A stretch of 15,447 bases of DNA from an uncultured Flammeovirgaceae bacterium (GCA_946886805.1 CAMPJM010000031.1:1-15447), one strand, 5' to 3'. Positions 7,635-14,746 are shown, numbered from the stretch's first letter. Notes: generated by a model not told the origin, from the letters alone. Translations and numbers: made by a program.

Positions 7635-7666
7635 TTTGAATTTCATTTGAGAGTTCTGTTATTTTG
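7635..7666 (+). promoter_or_regulatory. Candidate Bacteroidetes promoter for the amidase gene
   Basis: TTTG at 7635-7638 and TTATTTTG at 7659-7666 are separated by 20 bases. They fit the Bacteroidetes minus-33 TTTG and minus-7 TAnnTTTG boxes with one mismatch in the second. The start codon is 37 bases further on. This is by eye only. Confidence 0.35.
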
Positions 7667-7703
7667 ATCTTCTTATAATCATAGAAAAAGGTTCAGTGAA
7701 GGA

Positions 7704-8810
7704 ATGGTAATTTTTTTTAGATATTTAATTTTCACTTTTTTTATTATATCTGTCTCACCTGTTGCCCTGCTTGGGCAGGAGGCAACATATCAAAAGGTTG
7801 TTGCAAAAGAAGGTGATGGGATTTACACGCTTTTGAGAGAGAATGGATTAAATCCTTCTACCCATCTTTCTGTTTTTCTGGAACTGAACAAAGATAATCT
7901 TGGCGAAAACAATAAGCTCTATAAAGGCCAAAGCTATTTACTTCCAAACCTTCAGGATAGCATTTCAATTATAAAACATACCACCGAAGAAGATAACGAA
8001 CCTTCGCCTTCTACCATTCCCACCGCCACTAAAAAAGAATCTGTTGCGGCAGTTATAGAGGATAAAACCATGGTGATAAATGTGCCTTATTTAGGAAAGG
8101 ACCATGAGCAGTTGGAAATTGTAGATCATAGTTTAAAAGGTGCTGTATATTACCTTTTGTCAGGTCATGGAGGTCCTGACCCTGGTGCCATGAGCAAATA
8201 CGGACCGTATCTTTTAAGTGAGGATGAATATGCTTATGATGTAACCCTAAGGCTTGCCCGCAGGCTAATGGAACATGGTGCAAAAGTTTATATGATCATT
8301 CAGGATGAAGATGACGGAATCAGGGACGAAAGTGTATTAATAAATGATACAGATGAAATTTGCTATCCTAATGAACCTATTCCTCTAAACCATAAAGAAA
8401 GACTAAGACAAAGAACAAGAGCTGTTAACGATCTTTTTCTGACTCACAAGGAAAAATATCAAAGAATGATCGCTATCCATGTTGATAGTCGCAGTAAAAG
8501 CCAAAAAATAGATGTCTTTTTTTATCATCATGAAAATAGCCCTTCAGGAAAAAAGCTTGCCAATAGTATTCACGAGAAAATAAAATCAAAATATGACCGC
8601 CACCAGCCCGACAGGGAATACACGGGCAGTGTAAATATCAGAAGTAGCTTGTACGTGGTCAAGTACAGTCACCCACCAACAGTATTTGTTGAGCTGGGAA
8701 ATATAAGAAATGAAAAAGACCAAAGGAGATTTGTAATTGCTGATAACCGACAAGCATTGGCAAATTGGTTGTTCGAGGGAATGGTATCAGATTTCTCCGA
8801 CGAAAAATAA
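7704..8810 (+). CDS. Secreted N-acetylmuramoyl-L-alanine amidase (Amidase_3) with LysM-like domain
   Basis: A 368-residue exported cell-wall hydrolase. Residues 1-25 form a signal peptide ending LLGQ. Residues 28-81 look like a divergent LysM peptidoglycan-binding module (GDGIYTLLRENG ... NKLYKGQSYLLP). A Ser/Thr/Pro-rich linker (about 95-125) leads to the Amidase_3 domain (about 145-362). Zinc ligands are His155 in SGHGGPDPG, a glutamate in LSEDEY (Glu175 probable) and His259 in AIHVDS; Glu330 in VFVELGNIRN fits the catalytic glutamate. It should cleave the amide between MurNAc and L-alanine, for cell separation or wall remodelling. AAGGA lies immediately before the ATG, with very short spacing. 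It is divergent from the MFS gene and is followed by the helicase after 74 bases. Confidence 0.92.
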   Translation: MVIFFRYLIFTFFIISVSPVALLGQEATYQKVVAKEGDGIYTLLRENGLNPSTHLSVFLELNKDNLGENNKLYKGQSYLLPNLQDSISIIKHTTEEDNEPSPSTIPTATKKESVAAVIEDKTMVINVPYLGKDHEQLEIVDHSLKGAVYYLLSGHGGPDPGAMSKYGPYLLSEDEYAYDVTLRLARRLMEHGAKVYMIIQDEDDGIRDESVLINDTDEICYPNEPIPLNHKERLRQRTRAVNDLFLTHKEKYQRMIAIHVDSRSKSQKIDVFFYHHENSPSGKKLANSIHEKIKSKYDRHQPDREYTGSVNIRSSLYVVKYSHPPTVFVELGNIRNEKDQRRFVIADNRQALANWLFEGMVSDFSDEK

Positions 8811-8854
8811 TTGTTTCCTAGCAACGACCTTCCCTTCTAATGAGAAAATAGTAC

Positions 8855-8862
8855 TACCTTCG
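8855..8862 (+). promoter_or_regulatory. Candidate minus-7 box before the helicase
   Basis: TACCTTCG differs from TAnnTTTG by one base and has the TACnTTTG flavour common in Bacteroidetes promoters. It lies 22 bases upstream of the GTG start. No convincing minus-33 TTG is present at the right distance, so the helicase may also be read from the amidase transcript. Confidence 0.35.
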
Positions 8863-8884
8863 TGGAAAATACATAAAAAATATT

Positions 8885-10237
8885 GTGAAAAGTTTCTCCG
8901 AATTAGGCATCTCCACCGCACTTCAAAAGGCATTAGTCGACTTAAAAATTATCGCTCCAACAGAAATACAGGAGAAAGCTATTCCATTGTTGACTGGAAA
9001 AGATACAGATTTTGTTGGCATTGCAAAAACAGGAACCGGAAAGACTGCTGCATTCTGTTTGCCGCTCTTGATGAAAATTGATACTTCGGAACCGCATATT
9101 CAAGCTATTATTCTTGTTCCTACCAGAGAGCTTGGTCAACAAATATTCAAAAACCTCGAATCCTTCAGCAAATATCTTCCTGAAGTATTAATATCCTTGA
9201 TTTCAGGCGGAGCTCCACTTAAACCTCAAATTGCAAAAATATCCGATGGCGCACACATTGTAATTGCAACGCCGGGCAGACTAATTGATCTTATTAAGAG
9301 AAGTGCCATTGATATAAGCAAGGTTAATCTTCTGGTACTAGATGAAGCGGACGAGATGGTGACCGCATTGAGGGAAGGATTAGAAGAAATCACCCCTCAT
9401 CTTCCACAGTCAAGAAAAACCTGGCTTTTTTCTGCAACTATGCCTGGAAGTGTAAAGCAGCTCGTTCAAAAACACCTGCGGTCACCGGTTGCAGAAGTGA
9501 GTGTAGATCCTGATGTTGCTTTAAATCAAGGTATTTATCACCAATATGTAGTGGTGGATGCTGCTGAGAAATTAGATGTTTTAATGCACTTTTTAAATCA
9601 GCGGGAGGGGAAAAGAGGGATAATTTTCTGTAATACCAAAGCCGCTGTAAATAAGTTGGCAAAAAATCTTGCCATCAATCGTTTTTCATCGGGTGCTCTG
9701 CATGGAAGCTTTTCGCAAGCAATGAGGGATAAGATCATGGAGCAATTCAGAAATGGTCATATTCAGTTACTGGTAGCGACAGATGTAGCAGCGCGGGGAA
9801 TAGATCTCGAGGAAATCTCTTTTGTAGTACATTACCATTTGCCTGACGTGAACGAGATTTATATTCACAGAAGCGGCAGGACTGCTCGGGCTGGTGCTAC
9901 AGGATTATCTCTGAGCGTAATACAAGCAGATGAACAGAAGGCATTACATGTATTAGAGCGGTCGCTTGAGATAAAAATTGAGAAATTACAAAAGCCAGGG
10001 AAAGAAAGCATCGAGGAAAACAACATTTATTTGTGGTCCAAGCAGGTATTTAAAACCAAACCTGCTCACAATCTTGATGCTGAGGTCAGGGAAAGCATTA
10101 AAGAAGTGTTTAAAAACCTTTCCAAAGAAGAGTTGATAGATAAATTGATTGCTCATCATTTACTTCAAAGTAAAACTCCCGAAAAAACAGGAAAATCAAC
10201 CTTCAAGAAGAAGAAAAACAAGAATTACGGTAAATGA
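8885..10237 (+). CDS. DEAD-box ATP-dependent RNA helicase
   Basis: A 450-residue two-domain helicase. Seen in order: Q motif (PTEIQ, 25-29), Walker A AKTGTGKT (47-54), Ia PTRELG (79-84), Ib TPGR (129-132), II DEAD (153-156), III SAT (183-185), V ATDVAARGID (298-307) and VI HRSGRTAR (328-335). All catalytic motifs are intact. The tail (about 400-450) ends in a short Lys-rich stretch (FKKKKNKNYGK) that may bind RNA; there is no DbpA or CsdA-type extra domain. It should unwind or remodel short RNA duplexes, for example in ribosome assembly or cold adaptation. The start is a GTG; no in-frame ATG lies closer to the conserved Phe-Ser-Glu-Leu-Gly opening. Confidence 0.95.
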   Translation: MKSFSELGISTALQKALVDLKIIAPTEIQEKAIPLLTGKDTDFVGIAKTGTGKTAAFCLPLLMKIDTSEPHIQAIILVPTRELGQQIFKNLESFSKYLPEVLISLISGGAPLKPQIAKISDGAHIVIATPGRLIDLIKRSAIDISKVNLLVLDEADEMVTALREGLEEITPHLPQSRKTWLFSATMPGSVKQLVQKHLRSPVAEVSVDPDVALNQGIYHQYVVVDAAEKLDVLMHFLNQREGKRGIIFCNTKAAVNKLAKNLAINRFSSGALHGSFSQAMRDKIMEQFRNGHIQLLVATDVAARGIDLEEISFVVHYHLPDVNEIYIHRSGRTARAGATGLSLSVIQADEQKALHVLERSLEIKIEKLQKPGKESIEENNIYLWSKQVFKTKPAHNLDAEVRESIKEVFKNLSKEELIDKLIAHHLLQSKTPEKTGKSTFKKKKNKNYGK

Positions 10238-10286
10238 GGTGTTATAAAACAGCTGCCTCAATAATAGGAACTTCTGAGTCTTTTTG

Positions 10287-10341
10287 TCTCCAATCTAAAT
10301 CTACCGTCTAAAATCTAATGCCCAACACCCAACACCTATTA
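10287..10341. repeat. Second heptad array, TCTAAAA/CCCAACA type
   Basis: Near-regular 7-base units: TCTCCAA, TCTAAA (one base short), TCTACCG, TCTAAAA, TCTAATG, CCCAACA, CCCAACA, CCTATTA. The two CCCAACA units are identical. It lies in the 101-base gap between the convergent helicase and GH3 genes and runs 3 bases into the GH3 stop end. The unit differs from the array at 5624-5693, but length and gene context are alike. The rest of the gap holds TGAGG (10235-10239) and CCTCA (10256-10260) inverted arms with no T-run. Confidence 0.65.
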
Positions 10342-11877
10342 TACAATCAACCGTGAGGATACAAAATCCTCCCAATTTTTGAACTGTTCATCTTTCATCA
10401 TTCGTGGAGTTTTAATTTGTCCACCTTTTTTTTTCTCTTTTTCAGCCCAATCATAAAACAGGTCTTTAGGGACAATACGAACCTCTATTCCCGTCAGGGC
10501 TTTTTGCCTTGCGCTTAAATAGCTCTTGTTATTATTTTTTAATGTTTCGTCGAGTGCCTTTGCAAGTGAATCTTCCGAAATATCTGTTTCTTCTTCCACT
10601 CCCAAATACCAACGATGTATGTAATCATCATTGATTTTAACAGCTGACATAGTAAATTCTGGGATAGAAATATTGAATTCTTTTTCCATTTCCAATAAAG
10701 CCTCGTTCATTTTATTTACTGACATTTGCGAACCCACTACATTCATAAAATGCTTTGTCCGACCAGTAATTATGATTTCATGCCGTTTTTTATCGGTAAT
10801 TTTTACGGTGTCGCCAATACTGTAGCGCCAGGCACCTGAAACTGTCGAAATAATCAAAGCGTATTCCCTGCCTTCATCAACATCCTGAAGAGGCAGTACT
10901 TTGGCATCAGGTAAGGGGCTACCATTTTCATCGAAATACTTATCTTCAAACGGGATAAATTCGAAATAAATACCGGTGTCGTAAGATAAGGACATCGCCA
11001 TTGTTTCGTTGGGTCGCTTTTGGTAGGCAAGAAAACCTTCGGAAGCCAGGTAAGTATCCAGGTAAATGAGCGGCCGCTCTAGTAATTTTTCCATGCTCTT
11101 TTTATAGGGACCAAAGGCAGTACCACCGCTCGTGTAGACAGATAAATTCGGCCAGATATCGTGTATCGTCTTTAAATTATTATAGGAGACTATTTTTTTG
11201 AGCATCAATTCTATCCAGGAAGGAATGCCCGATAATGCACCTATATCCCAGTCCGGTGCCTTTTTTGCGATATTTAAAACCCGATCGTCCCAATCATCAA
11301 TTGCGGCAATTTCTTCTTCTGGCTTATAGAAGCCTTTAAACCAAAACGGAAGGTTACTGGCGCTAATTCCGCTTATTTCTCCCTCGAAATGATCCTCTGA
11401 TTTTTTAAGATTGGTACTACTTCCTAACATCAAAACTCCACTTTCGTAAAATGCCTCAGGTAGATCAAACTGCGGTAGAACAAGGGCTTGTTTCACCCCG
11501 GTTTCACGGATGGAATTTAACATTTCGGCAGTAACCGGAATTTTTTTACTTGTACTGCCGGTGGTCCCTGCACTGACTGCAAAATATTCCGTTCTCCCAG
11601 GCCAGGTAATATCCTCTTTCCCTTCTAATTGTTTATTCCACCATTCGTTATTGATCTTTTCATAACCGTGTAATGGAACGTTGGCGACAAAGGCGGCATA
11701 TTTATGCTGAGCGTCTAATATTTCATCGAAGTTGTAATGCCTGCCAAATGCTGTGTTTTTGGCTTTATTTAAAAGCTTCTCCAAAACATGTTCCTGAGCT
11801 TGGATGGCATCTTCATCCGAAGAAAAATTGCTGGAGACATCAACAACCTTCTTAATTATTTTTCCAATTATGGGCAT
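10339..11877 (-). CDS. GH3-family acyl-adenylating enzyme
   Basis: A 512-residue member of the GH3 family, named for plant auxin-responsive acyl-acid amido synthetases of the ANL adenylating superfamily. The ATP-binding loop SAGTTGSTSKKIP lies near residue 100, the family motif YTSGGTAFGPY near 248, and SIGDTVKIT near 354, followed by the hinge into the C-terminal domain. The length equals bacterial homologues. It should adenylate a carboxylic acid and transfer it to an amine or another acceptor, but bacterial GH3 substrates are largely unknown and the neighbours give no clue. The start ATG at 11877 gives MPIIGKIIKK. It converges on the helicase gene; upstream is a long noncoding stretch. Confidence 0.92.
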   Translation of the reverse strand: MPIIGKIIKKVVDVSSNFSSDEDAIQAQEHVLEKLLNKAKNTAFGRHYNFDEILDAQHKYAAFVANVPLHGYEKINNEWWNKQLEGKEDITWPGRTEYFAVSAGTTGSTSKKIPVTAEMLNSIRETGVKQALVLPQFDLPEAFYESGVLMLGSSTNLKKSEDHFEGEISGISASNLPFWFKGFYKPEEEIAAIDDWDDRVLNIAKKAPDWDIGALSGIPSWIELMLKKIVSYNNLKTIHDIWPNLSVYTSGGTAFGPYKKSMEKLLERPLIYLDTYLASEGFLAYQKRPNETMAMSLSYDTGIYFEFIPFEDKYFDENGSPLPDAKVLPLQDVDEGREYALIISTVSGAWRYSIGDTVKITDKKRHEIIITGRTKHFMNVVGSQMSVNKMNEALLEMEKEFNISIPEFTMSAVKINDDYIHRWYLGVEEETDISEDSLAKALDETLKNNNKSYLSARQKALTGIEVRIVPKDLFYDWAEKEKKKGGQIKTPRMMKDEQFKNWEDFVSSRLIV

Positions 11878-11931
11878 AAATTTTCATTTGAGATTCAACT
11901 TCAAATGAATAATAAAGGTTTTGAAAAAGAT

Positions 11932-12071
11932 TTTTAGATGATATATTTAGATTGAATACCTTAGACGTGAAATGAGAGATAAAATGGAGTTGGCAAAAAG
12001 CAATTGGCGGTTGGCAAAACTGGAAAGCGGGAACGCTGGAAATAGAATTCAGAACGCAATTCGCAAGACCA
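11932..12071. repeat. Degenerate 7-bp periodic stretch upstream of GH3
   Basis: The gap from 11878 to 12227 has no gene. Part of it can be cut into in-phase heptads with family likeness: AGTTGGC, AAAAAGC, AATTGGC, GGTTGGC, AAAACTG, GAAAGCG, GGAACGC, TGGAAAT, AGAATTC, AGAACGC, AATTCGC (11988-12064). A weaker run with TTTTAGA, TTTAGAT and CTTAGAC (11932-11966) is in the same 7-base phase. The conserved core is the GGC/CGC at unit ends. It is the most degenerate of the three arrays, and the left part could be chance. Confidence 0.5.
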
Positions 12072-12094
12072 CTTCGGACTCAAACATAGCCACC

Positions 12095-12226
12095 ATGCCT
12101 AACGCGAGGCAGCGAAAACAATGAAGTTGCGCGATTACAATCTTATGTTTTAGTGAATACGTCCTACTATCTCAGTTTTTATTGTTAATATTAGTTGTTG
12201 ATTGAGGAGGGGATTTGATTTTTTTC
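12095..12226. other. Structured noncoding element a (ATGCCTAAC box)
   Basis: Starts ATGCCTAACG, with TGCCT (12096-12100) and AGGCA (12107-12111) as perfect 5-base inverted arms. GCCTAAC at 12097-12103 fits the RYYYAAC consensus of integron attC boxes. A matching GTTRRRY box at the other end is not clear. GAGGAGGGG at 12204-12212 is an unusually strong Shine-Dalgarno-like run that leads only into a short broken frame. The element precedes the hydrolase remnant; its relation to elements b-d is inferred from layout. Confidence 0.35.
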
Positions 12227-12256
12227 GTTGATAAATGTTTGCAAACGTTTATCAAC
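12227..12256. repeat. 30-bp near-perfect palindrome
   Basis: Left arm GTTGATAAATGTTT (12227-12240), centre GC, right arm AAACGTTTATCAAC (12243-12256). The 14-base arms match at 13 positions, and the odd one is a G-T wobble in RNA. No T-run follows on either strand, so it is not an intrinsic terminator. It overlaps the very first codons of the hydrolase frame and could be an operator, a recombination site or the scar where the gene lost its 5' end. Confidence 0.7.
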
Positions 12257-13051
12257 AATTAAAAAAGTGAGGCTTGCCGGAACAATTTATAAGCCTAAAC
12301 ATTCTCAAGCAGCAGTAGTCATTGTTCATGGTTCAGGTCGGGAATCTCGAATGACCGAGTTTGCAGAACTTTTGGCAAAAAATGGCATTTCAGTGTTAAC
12401 CTATGATAAACGTGGAGTTGGAGAATCAAGCGGAATTTATGCTGGTCCAGAAGTAGGAACAAACAATATTGATTCAGTTAACCTCACTCTATTAGCGAAA
12501 GATGCAAGTGCTGCAGTGAACATACTTCATCAACAGAACAAAAATACATCAATAGGTCTTGTTGGTTTCAGTCAAGCCGGATGGATAATCCCAATTGCTG
12601 CAAACAAAAATCCGTTAGTAGAATTCATGGTTTTATTTAGTTGCCCTACAGTTACAACTCTGGAACAACTTAGGTTTCAGTTTTACACGGATGGGAGAAT
12701 TGATTTTCGGGAAAATCATACAGAGGCAGACGCAAATGAACATATCAAGAATGATCCTGACCGGTATCAATTTACAAGTACTGACCCAAAAGTTGCTCTA
12801 AGTACTCTTTCAATTCCAGGTCTCTGGCTCTTTGGAGAGAAAGATATACAGATTCCAGTAAAGTTGTGTTGTGTATAGAGCATCTTAATACATTTAAAGT
12901 TCAAGGTAAACCTTTTGAATATTCCCTGTTTTCAACATTAGGACACAACACTGCTTTTGCCAATACCACAGCCCCAGTTGATATTTCGATTCACTGGATA
13001 AAGCAGAAAGCTTTTAACATTAAGAAGTTTAAATTAAAAAATAAGCATTAA
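12228..13051 (+). pseudogene. Alpha/beta hydrolase, frameshifted and probably 5'-truncated
   Basis: The first frame (to a TAG at 12876-12878) gives an alpha/beta hydrolase core: LAGTIYKP, VIVHGSG, YDKRGVGES, nucleophile Ser115 in VGFSQAGW, and Asp205 in FGEKD. The second frame (from about 12866) gives CIEHLNTF, GKPFEYSLFSTLGHN with the catalytic His, and HWIK. The junction reads AAG TTGTG TTGTG TATAG: removing one TTGTG joins the frames as KLCIEHL and yields one 272-residue protein, so a 5-bp tandem duplication at 12864-12873 broke the gene. The 5' end is also odd. The frame opens with a TTG inside a palindrome, no Met or signal peptide precedes the hydrolase fold, and homologues usually carry extra N-terminal sequence. 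A sequencing error is possible but less likely for an exact 5-base repeat. Confidence 0.8.
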
Positions 13052-13064
13052 AAATAACAAAGCA

Positions 13065-13200
13065 CATGCCTACAATCGAGGTTATAATATATGGCCGGGG
13101 TGTAGGTGTCGGATACTTTTCTTCTTTTCATTATCTTTAATCTCGGGCGGATGGTGAAGTGGTTTTTAAAACGACCACAGATCATAGTCTAAACGTTATG
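13065..13200. other. Structured noncoding element b (ATGCCTACA ... AACGTTATG)
   Basis: Begins 13 bases after the hydrolase stop. ATGCCTACA (13066-13074) pairs with TGTAGGTGT (13101-13109), two wobbles included. A second hairpin has arms GTGGT (13159-13163) and ACCAC (13174-13178). The element ends AACGTTATG (13192-13200), whose GTTATGG complements CCTACAA at its start in 6 of 7 positions with one wobble. This imperfect closing stem is attC-like in layout. The stretch 13052-13262 has no convincing gene. Confidence 0.4.
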
Positions 13201-13262
13201 GGAAGATAGGAAAACTGAACCTTGTTCGTTATATTGGGGTATAATAAGGAAAATAGATTATA

Positions 13263-13493
13263 ATGATAAGCATTAAAGAACTTAAAGAAAGATTAAAAAG
13301 AAGGATCGATAACCTTGCTGAAGATAAACTCAATGATGTTTCTCAATATCTGGAATCTCTGGAAATAGGAAACAACAAAGGCAAACTTTTGACTTTTGCA
13401 GGAAGTTGGAATGATTTGGACGATGAAACTTTTAATGAACTAACCAATCAGTTAGAGGACAGGAGGAAAAATAACAGAACAAGATTTTTTTAA
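13263..13493 (+). CDS. Antitoxin of a PIN-domain toxin-antitoxin pair
   Basis: A 76-residue acidic-to-mixed small protein. The first half is helical and charged (ELKERLKRRIDNLAEDKLND ... QYLESLE) and the C-terminal half has FAGSWNDLDDETFNELTNQL followed by a basic tail, the arrangement of VapB/RelB-like antitoxins in which the tail wraps the toxin. Its TAA overlaps the toxin ATG by one base (TAATG), so translation is coupled. AAGGAAAA lies about 10 bases before the ATG. Upstream, TTATA (13229-13233) and TATAA (13240-13244) form a small inverted repeat over a possible TATAAT box, a plausible site for autorepression. The exact antitoxin family is not certain. Confidence 0.8.
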   Translation: MISIKELKERLKRRIDNLAEDKLNDVSQYLESLEIGNNKGKLLTFAGSWNDLDDETFNELTNQLEDRRKNNRTRFF

Positions 13494-13897
13494 TGAAACC
13501 AGCTTTAATTGATACTGACATAATCTCCTATTTTTTGAAGGGAAATGAGAAGGTATTTATAAAATTCCAGGAGTACTTGAAGCACTTTGACAGCATCAAT
13601 ATTAGCATAATCACATACTATGAAATTATCAGTGGTTTGACTTTTAAAAATGCTTCAAAACAACTTGATATTTTTGACAATTTTTGTTCTACCGCATCAA
13701 TTATAAACATTAACAAAGATTCAATTAGAAGGTCTGCTAAAATATATTCAGATCAAAGAATTAAAGGGGAAGCAATTGATGACATAGATATCTTGATCGC
13801 TGGAATTGCCCTCTCAAACGACCTGATTCTTGTTACAAACAATATTAGGCATTTTGGAAAAATAAAAGAACTACAGATAGAAAACTGGAATGAATAA
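13493..13897 (+). CDS. VapC-like PIN-domain toxin
   Basis: A 134-residue PIN-domain ribonuclease. The acidic active-site residues are present: Asp7 (IDTD), Glu44 (YYEIISGL) and Asp99 (DIDILIAG), with TNNIRHFGKI near 115-124 replacing the more usual T-R/N-N-x-x-D-F. VapC toxins cut tRNA or rRNA in a magnesium-dependent way and are held inactive by the antitoxin encoded just upstream. The target here is unknown. The gene is full length and without frameshifts, in contrast to the broken genes on both sides, which fits selection or recent arrival of the pair. Confidence 0.9.
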   Translation: MKPALIDTDIISYFLKGNEKVFIKFQEYLKHFDSINISIITYYEIISGLTFKNASKQLDIFDNFCSTASIININKDSIRRSAKIYSDQRIKGEAIDDIDILIAGIALSNDLILVTNNIRHFGKIKELQIENWNE

Positions 13898-13900
13898 TCA

Positions 13901-14057
13901 CGATGCCATAACAGTATATATACCTCTGTGGGATCAGGCATTGTAATTCAAGTTGTATTACATTATCTGACTTCGGCTGCGGCGGCGGATAATAAACTAC
14001 TTTAAAGTCTTCCTCCGAGGCATATATTGCCGTTTAAGCACATAACCGAAACGAACG
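13901..14057. other. Structured noncoding element c (ATGCCATAACAG box)
   Basis: Begins 4 bases after the toxin stop. CGATGCC (13901-13907) pairs with GGCATTG (13937-13943) including one wobble, loop 29, close to the 26-base loop of element b. It opens GCCATAACAG followed by TATATATACC, and ends AACCGAAACGAACG immediately before the ATG of the next small ORF. A GC-rich patch GGCTGCGGCGGCGG lies at 13976-13989. No gene is seen. Confidence 0.4.
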
Positions 14058-14286
14058 ATGTCAGACATTAATAAAATCATTAAAGTAATAGACGAATTTC
14101 TTTTAAGGAAAAACATAGAAATTACAACAGCTGTTGCGATCAACCCTTACCTTGAAAAGTTAGGGCTTCTTAATGACTCTGCATCAAGACCAGGACTTCC
14201 AGTAAGTGAAACTCTTAAGAAATGGAAAAATCTCACATGCATTTCAAATAGGAGTAAACTGGCAAATTCCACATTCACTTCAGTGA
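14058..14286 (+). pseudogene. Small hypothetical protein gene with a frameshift
   Basis: From ATG 14058 the frame reads MSDINKIIKVIDEFL ... TTAVAINPYLEKLGLLN ... SRPGLP and then loses character (KKWKNLTCISNRSK). Around 14202-14210 a one-base shift restores a sensible ending: LLRNGKISHAFQIGVNWQIP, then HSLQ and TGA at 14284-14286. Dropping one base, for example T14207, joins them as PVRKLLRNG and gives a 75-residue protein. It looks like a small helical, possibly DNA-binding, Bacteroidetes protein; I do not know a function. Left uncorrected the frame runs to 14321. A sequencing error cannot be excluded. Confidence 0.65.
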
Positions 14287-14353
14287 TCAAGAAATCAGCA
14301 ATGTTAAAAATTACATTCTAAAGCATAAGTTGATATAAAACGCGCTGTAATCC

Positions 14354-14488
14354 GGGGCAGGCTTTCATTGGTTTGCGAGATTCTGTCTTTATCCCTGAGG
14401 TGACAGCTCATTACCACCAATTACTATGACCTCTGCTGACTTCTCGCGGCTATCACGTAACCTGCGAGAGATCCCCAGGTAAGGAATC
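14354..14488 (-). mobile_element. Relict resembling a group II intron segment upstream of the maturase ORF
   Basis: Read on the minus strand, this stretch has TTACCTGGGGATCTC, then GAAGTCAGCAGAGGTCATAG, which codes for Glu-Val-Ser-Arg-Gly-His-Ser, a string I know from just upstream of or at the N-terminus of many group II intron LtrA-type proteins. A frame through it reads REVSRGHSNWW and stops. Arms TCTCGC (14442-14447) and GCGAGA (14464-14469) form a hairpin. No reverse transcriptase ORF follows on either strand, so it is a fragment. The family call rests on memory of this signature. The wider stretch 14322-14746 has no gene. Confidence 0.5.
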
Positions 14489-14543
14489 TTTTTCAGGACG
14501 GGTCAGTTTGACTCCAAACGCAGCAATGATAATCACAAACTGT

Positions 14544-14565
14544 TTCGGAGCAATAGAAATCCGAA
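14544..14565. other. Small hairpin in the noncoding stretch before the SDR gene
   Basis: TTCGGA (14544-14549) and TCCGAA (14560-14565) are perfect arms around 10 bases. There is no T-run after it on the plus strand. Nothing else was recognised between 14490 and 14746. Confidence 0.3.
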
Positions 14566-14746
14566 GTCTATGGTCTAAAAACAAATTGCTGTTGGTGAAT
14601 TTTCAGTTTAGAATTTTGGTATTCTATTTTAAGAGAACATCAAAATGTAGGCAACTTATTTCGTTAAACGCGGTATAACAAGATGGAAATATTAGTTGAA
14701 AAATACTCTCATTATTTAGCATCACTAACGTAAAATATAAGTAAAC

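Noticed and set aside
10235..10260. Terminator hairpin after the helicase
   Set aside because: The arms are only 5 bases (TGAGG/CCTCA) with a 16-base loop and no T-run directly after; the first T-run comes 20 bases later.
12866..13051. Separate small gene after the hydrolase
   Set aside because: It begins at a GTG inside the duplicated TTGTG, and its sequence is the natural C-terminus of the upstream hydrolase including the His of the fold.
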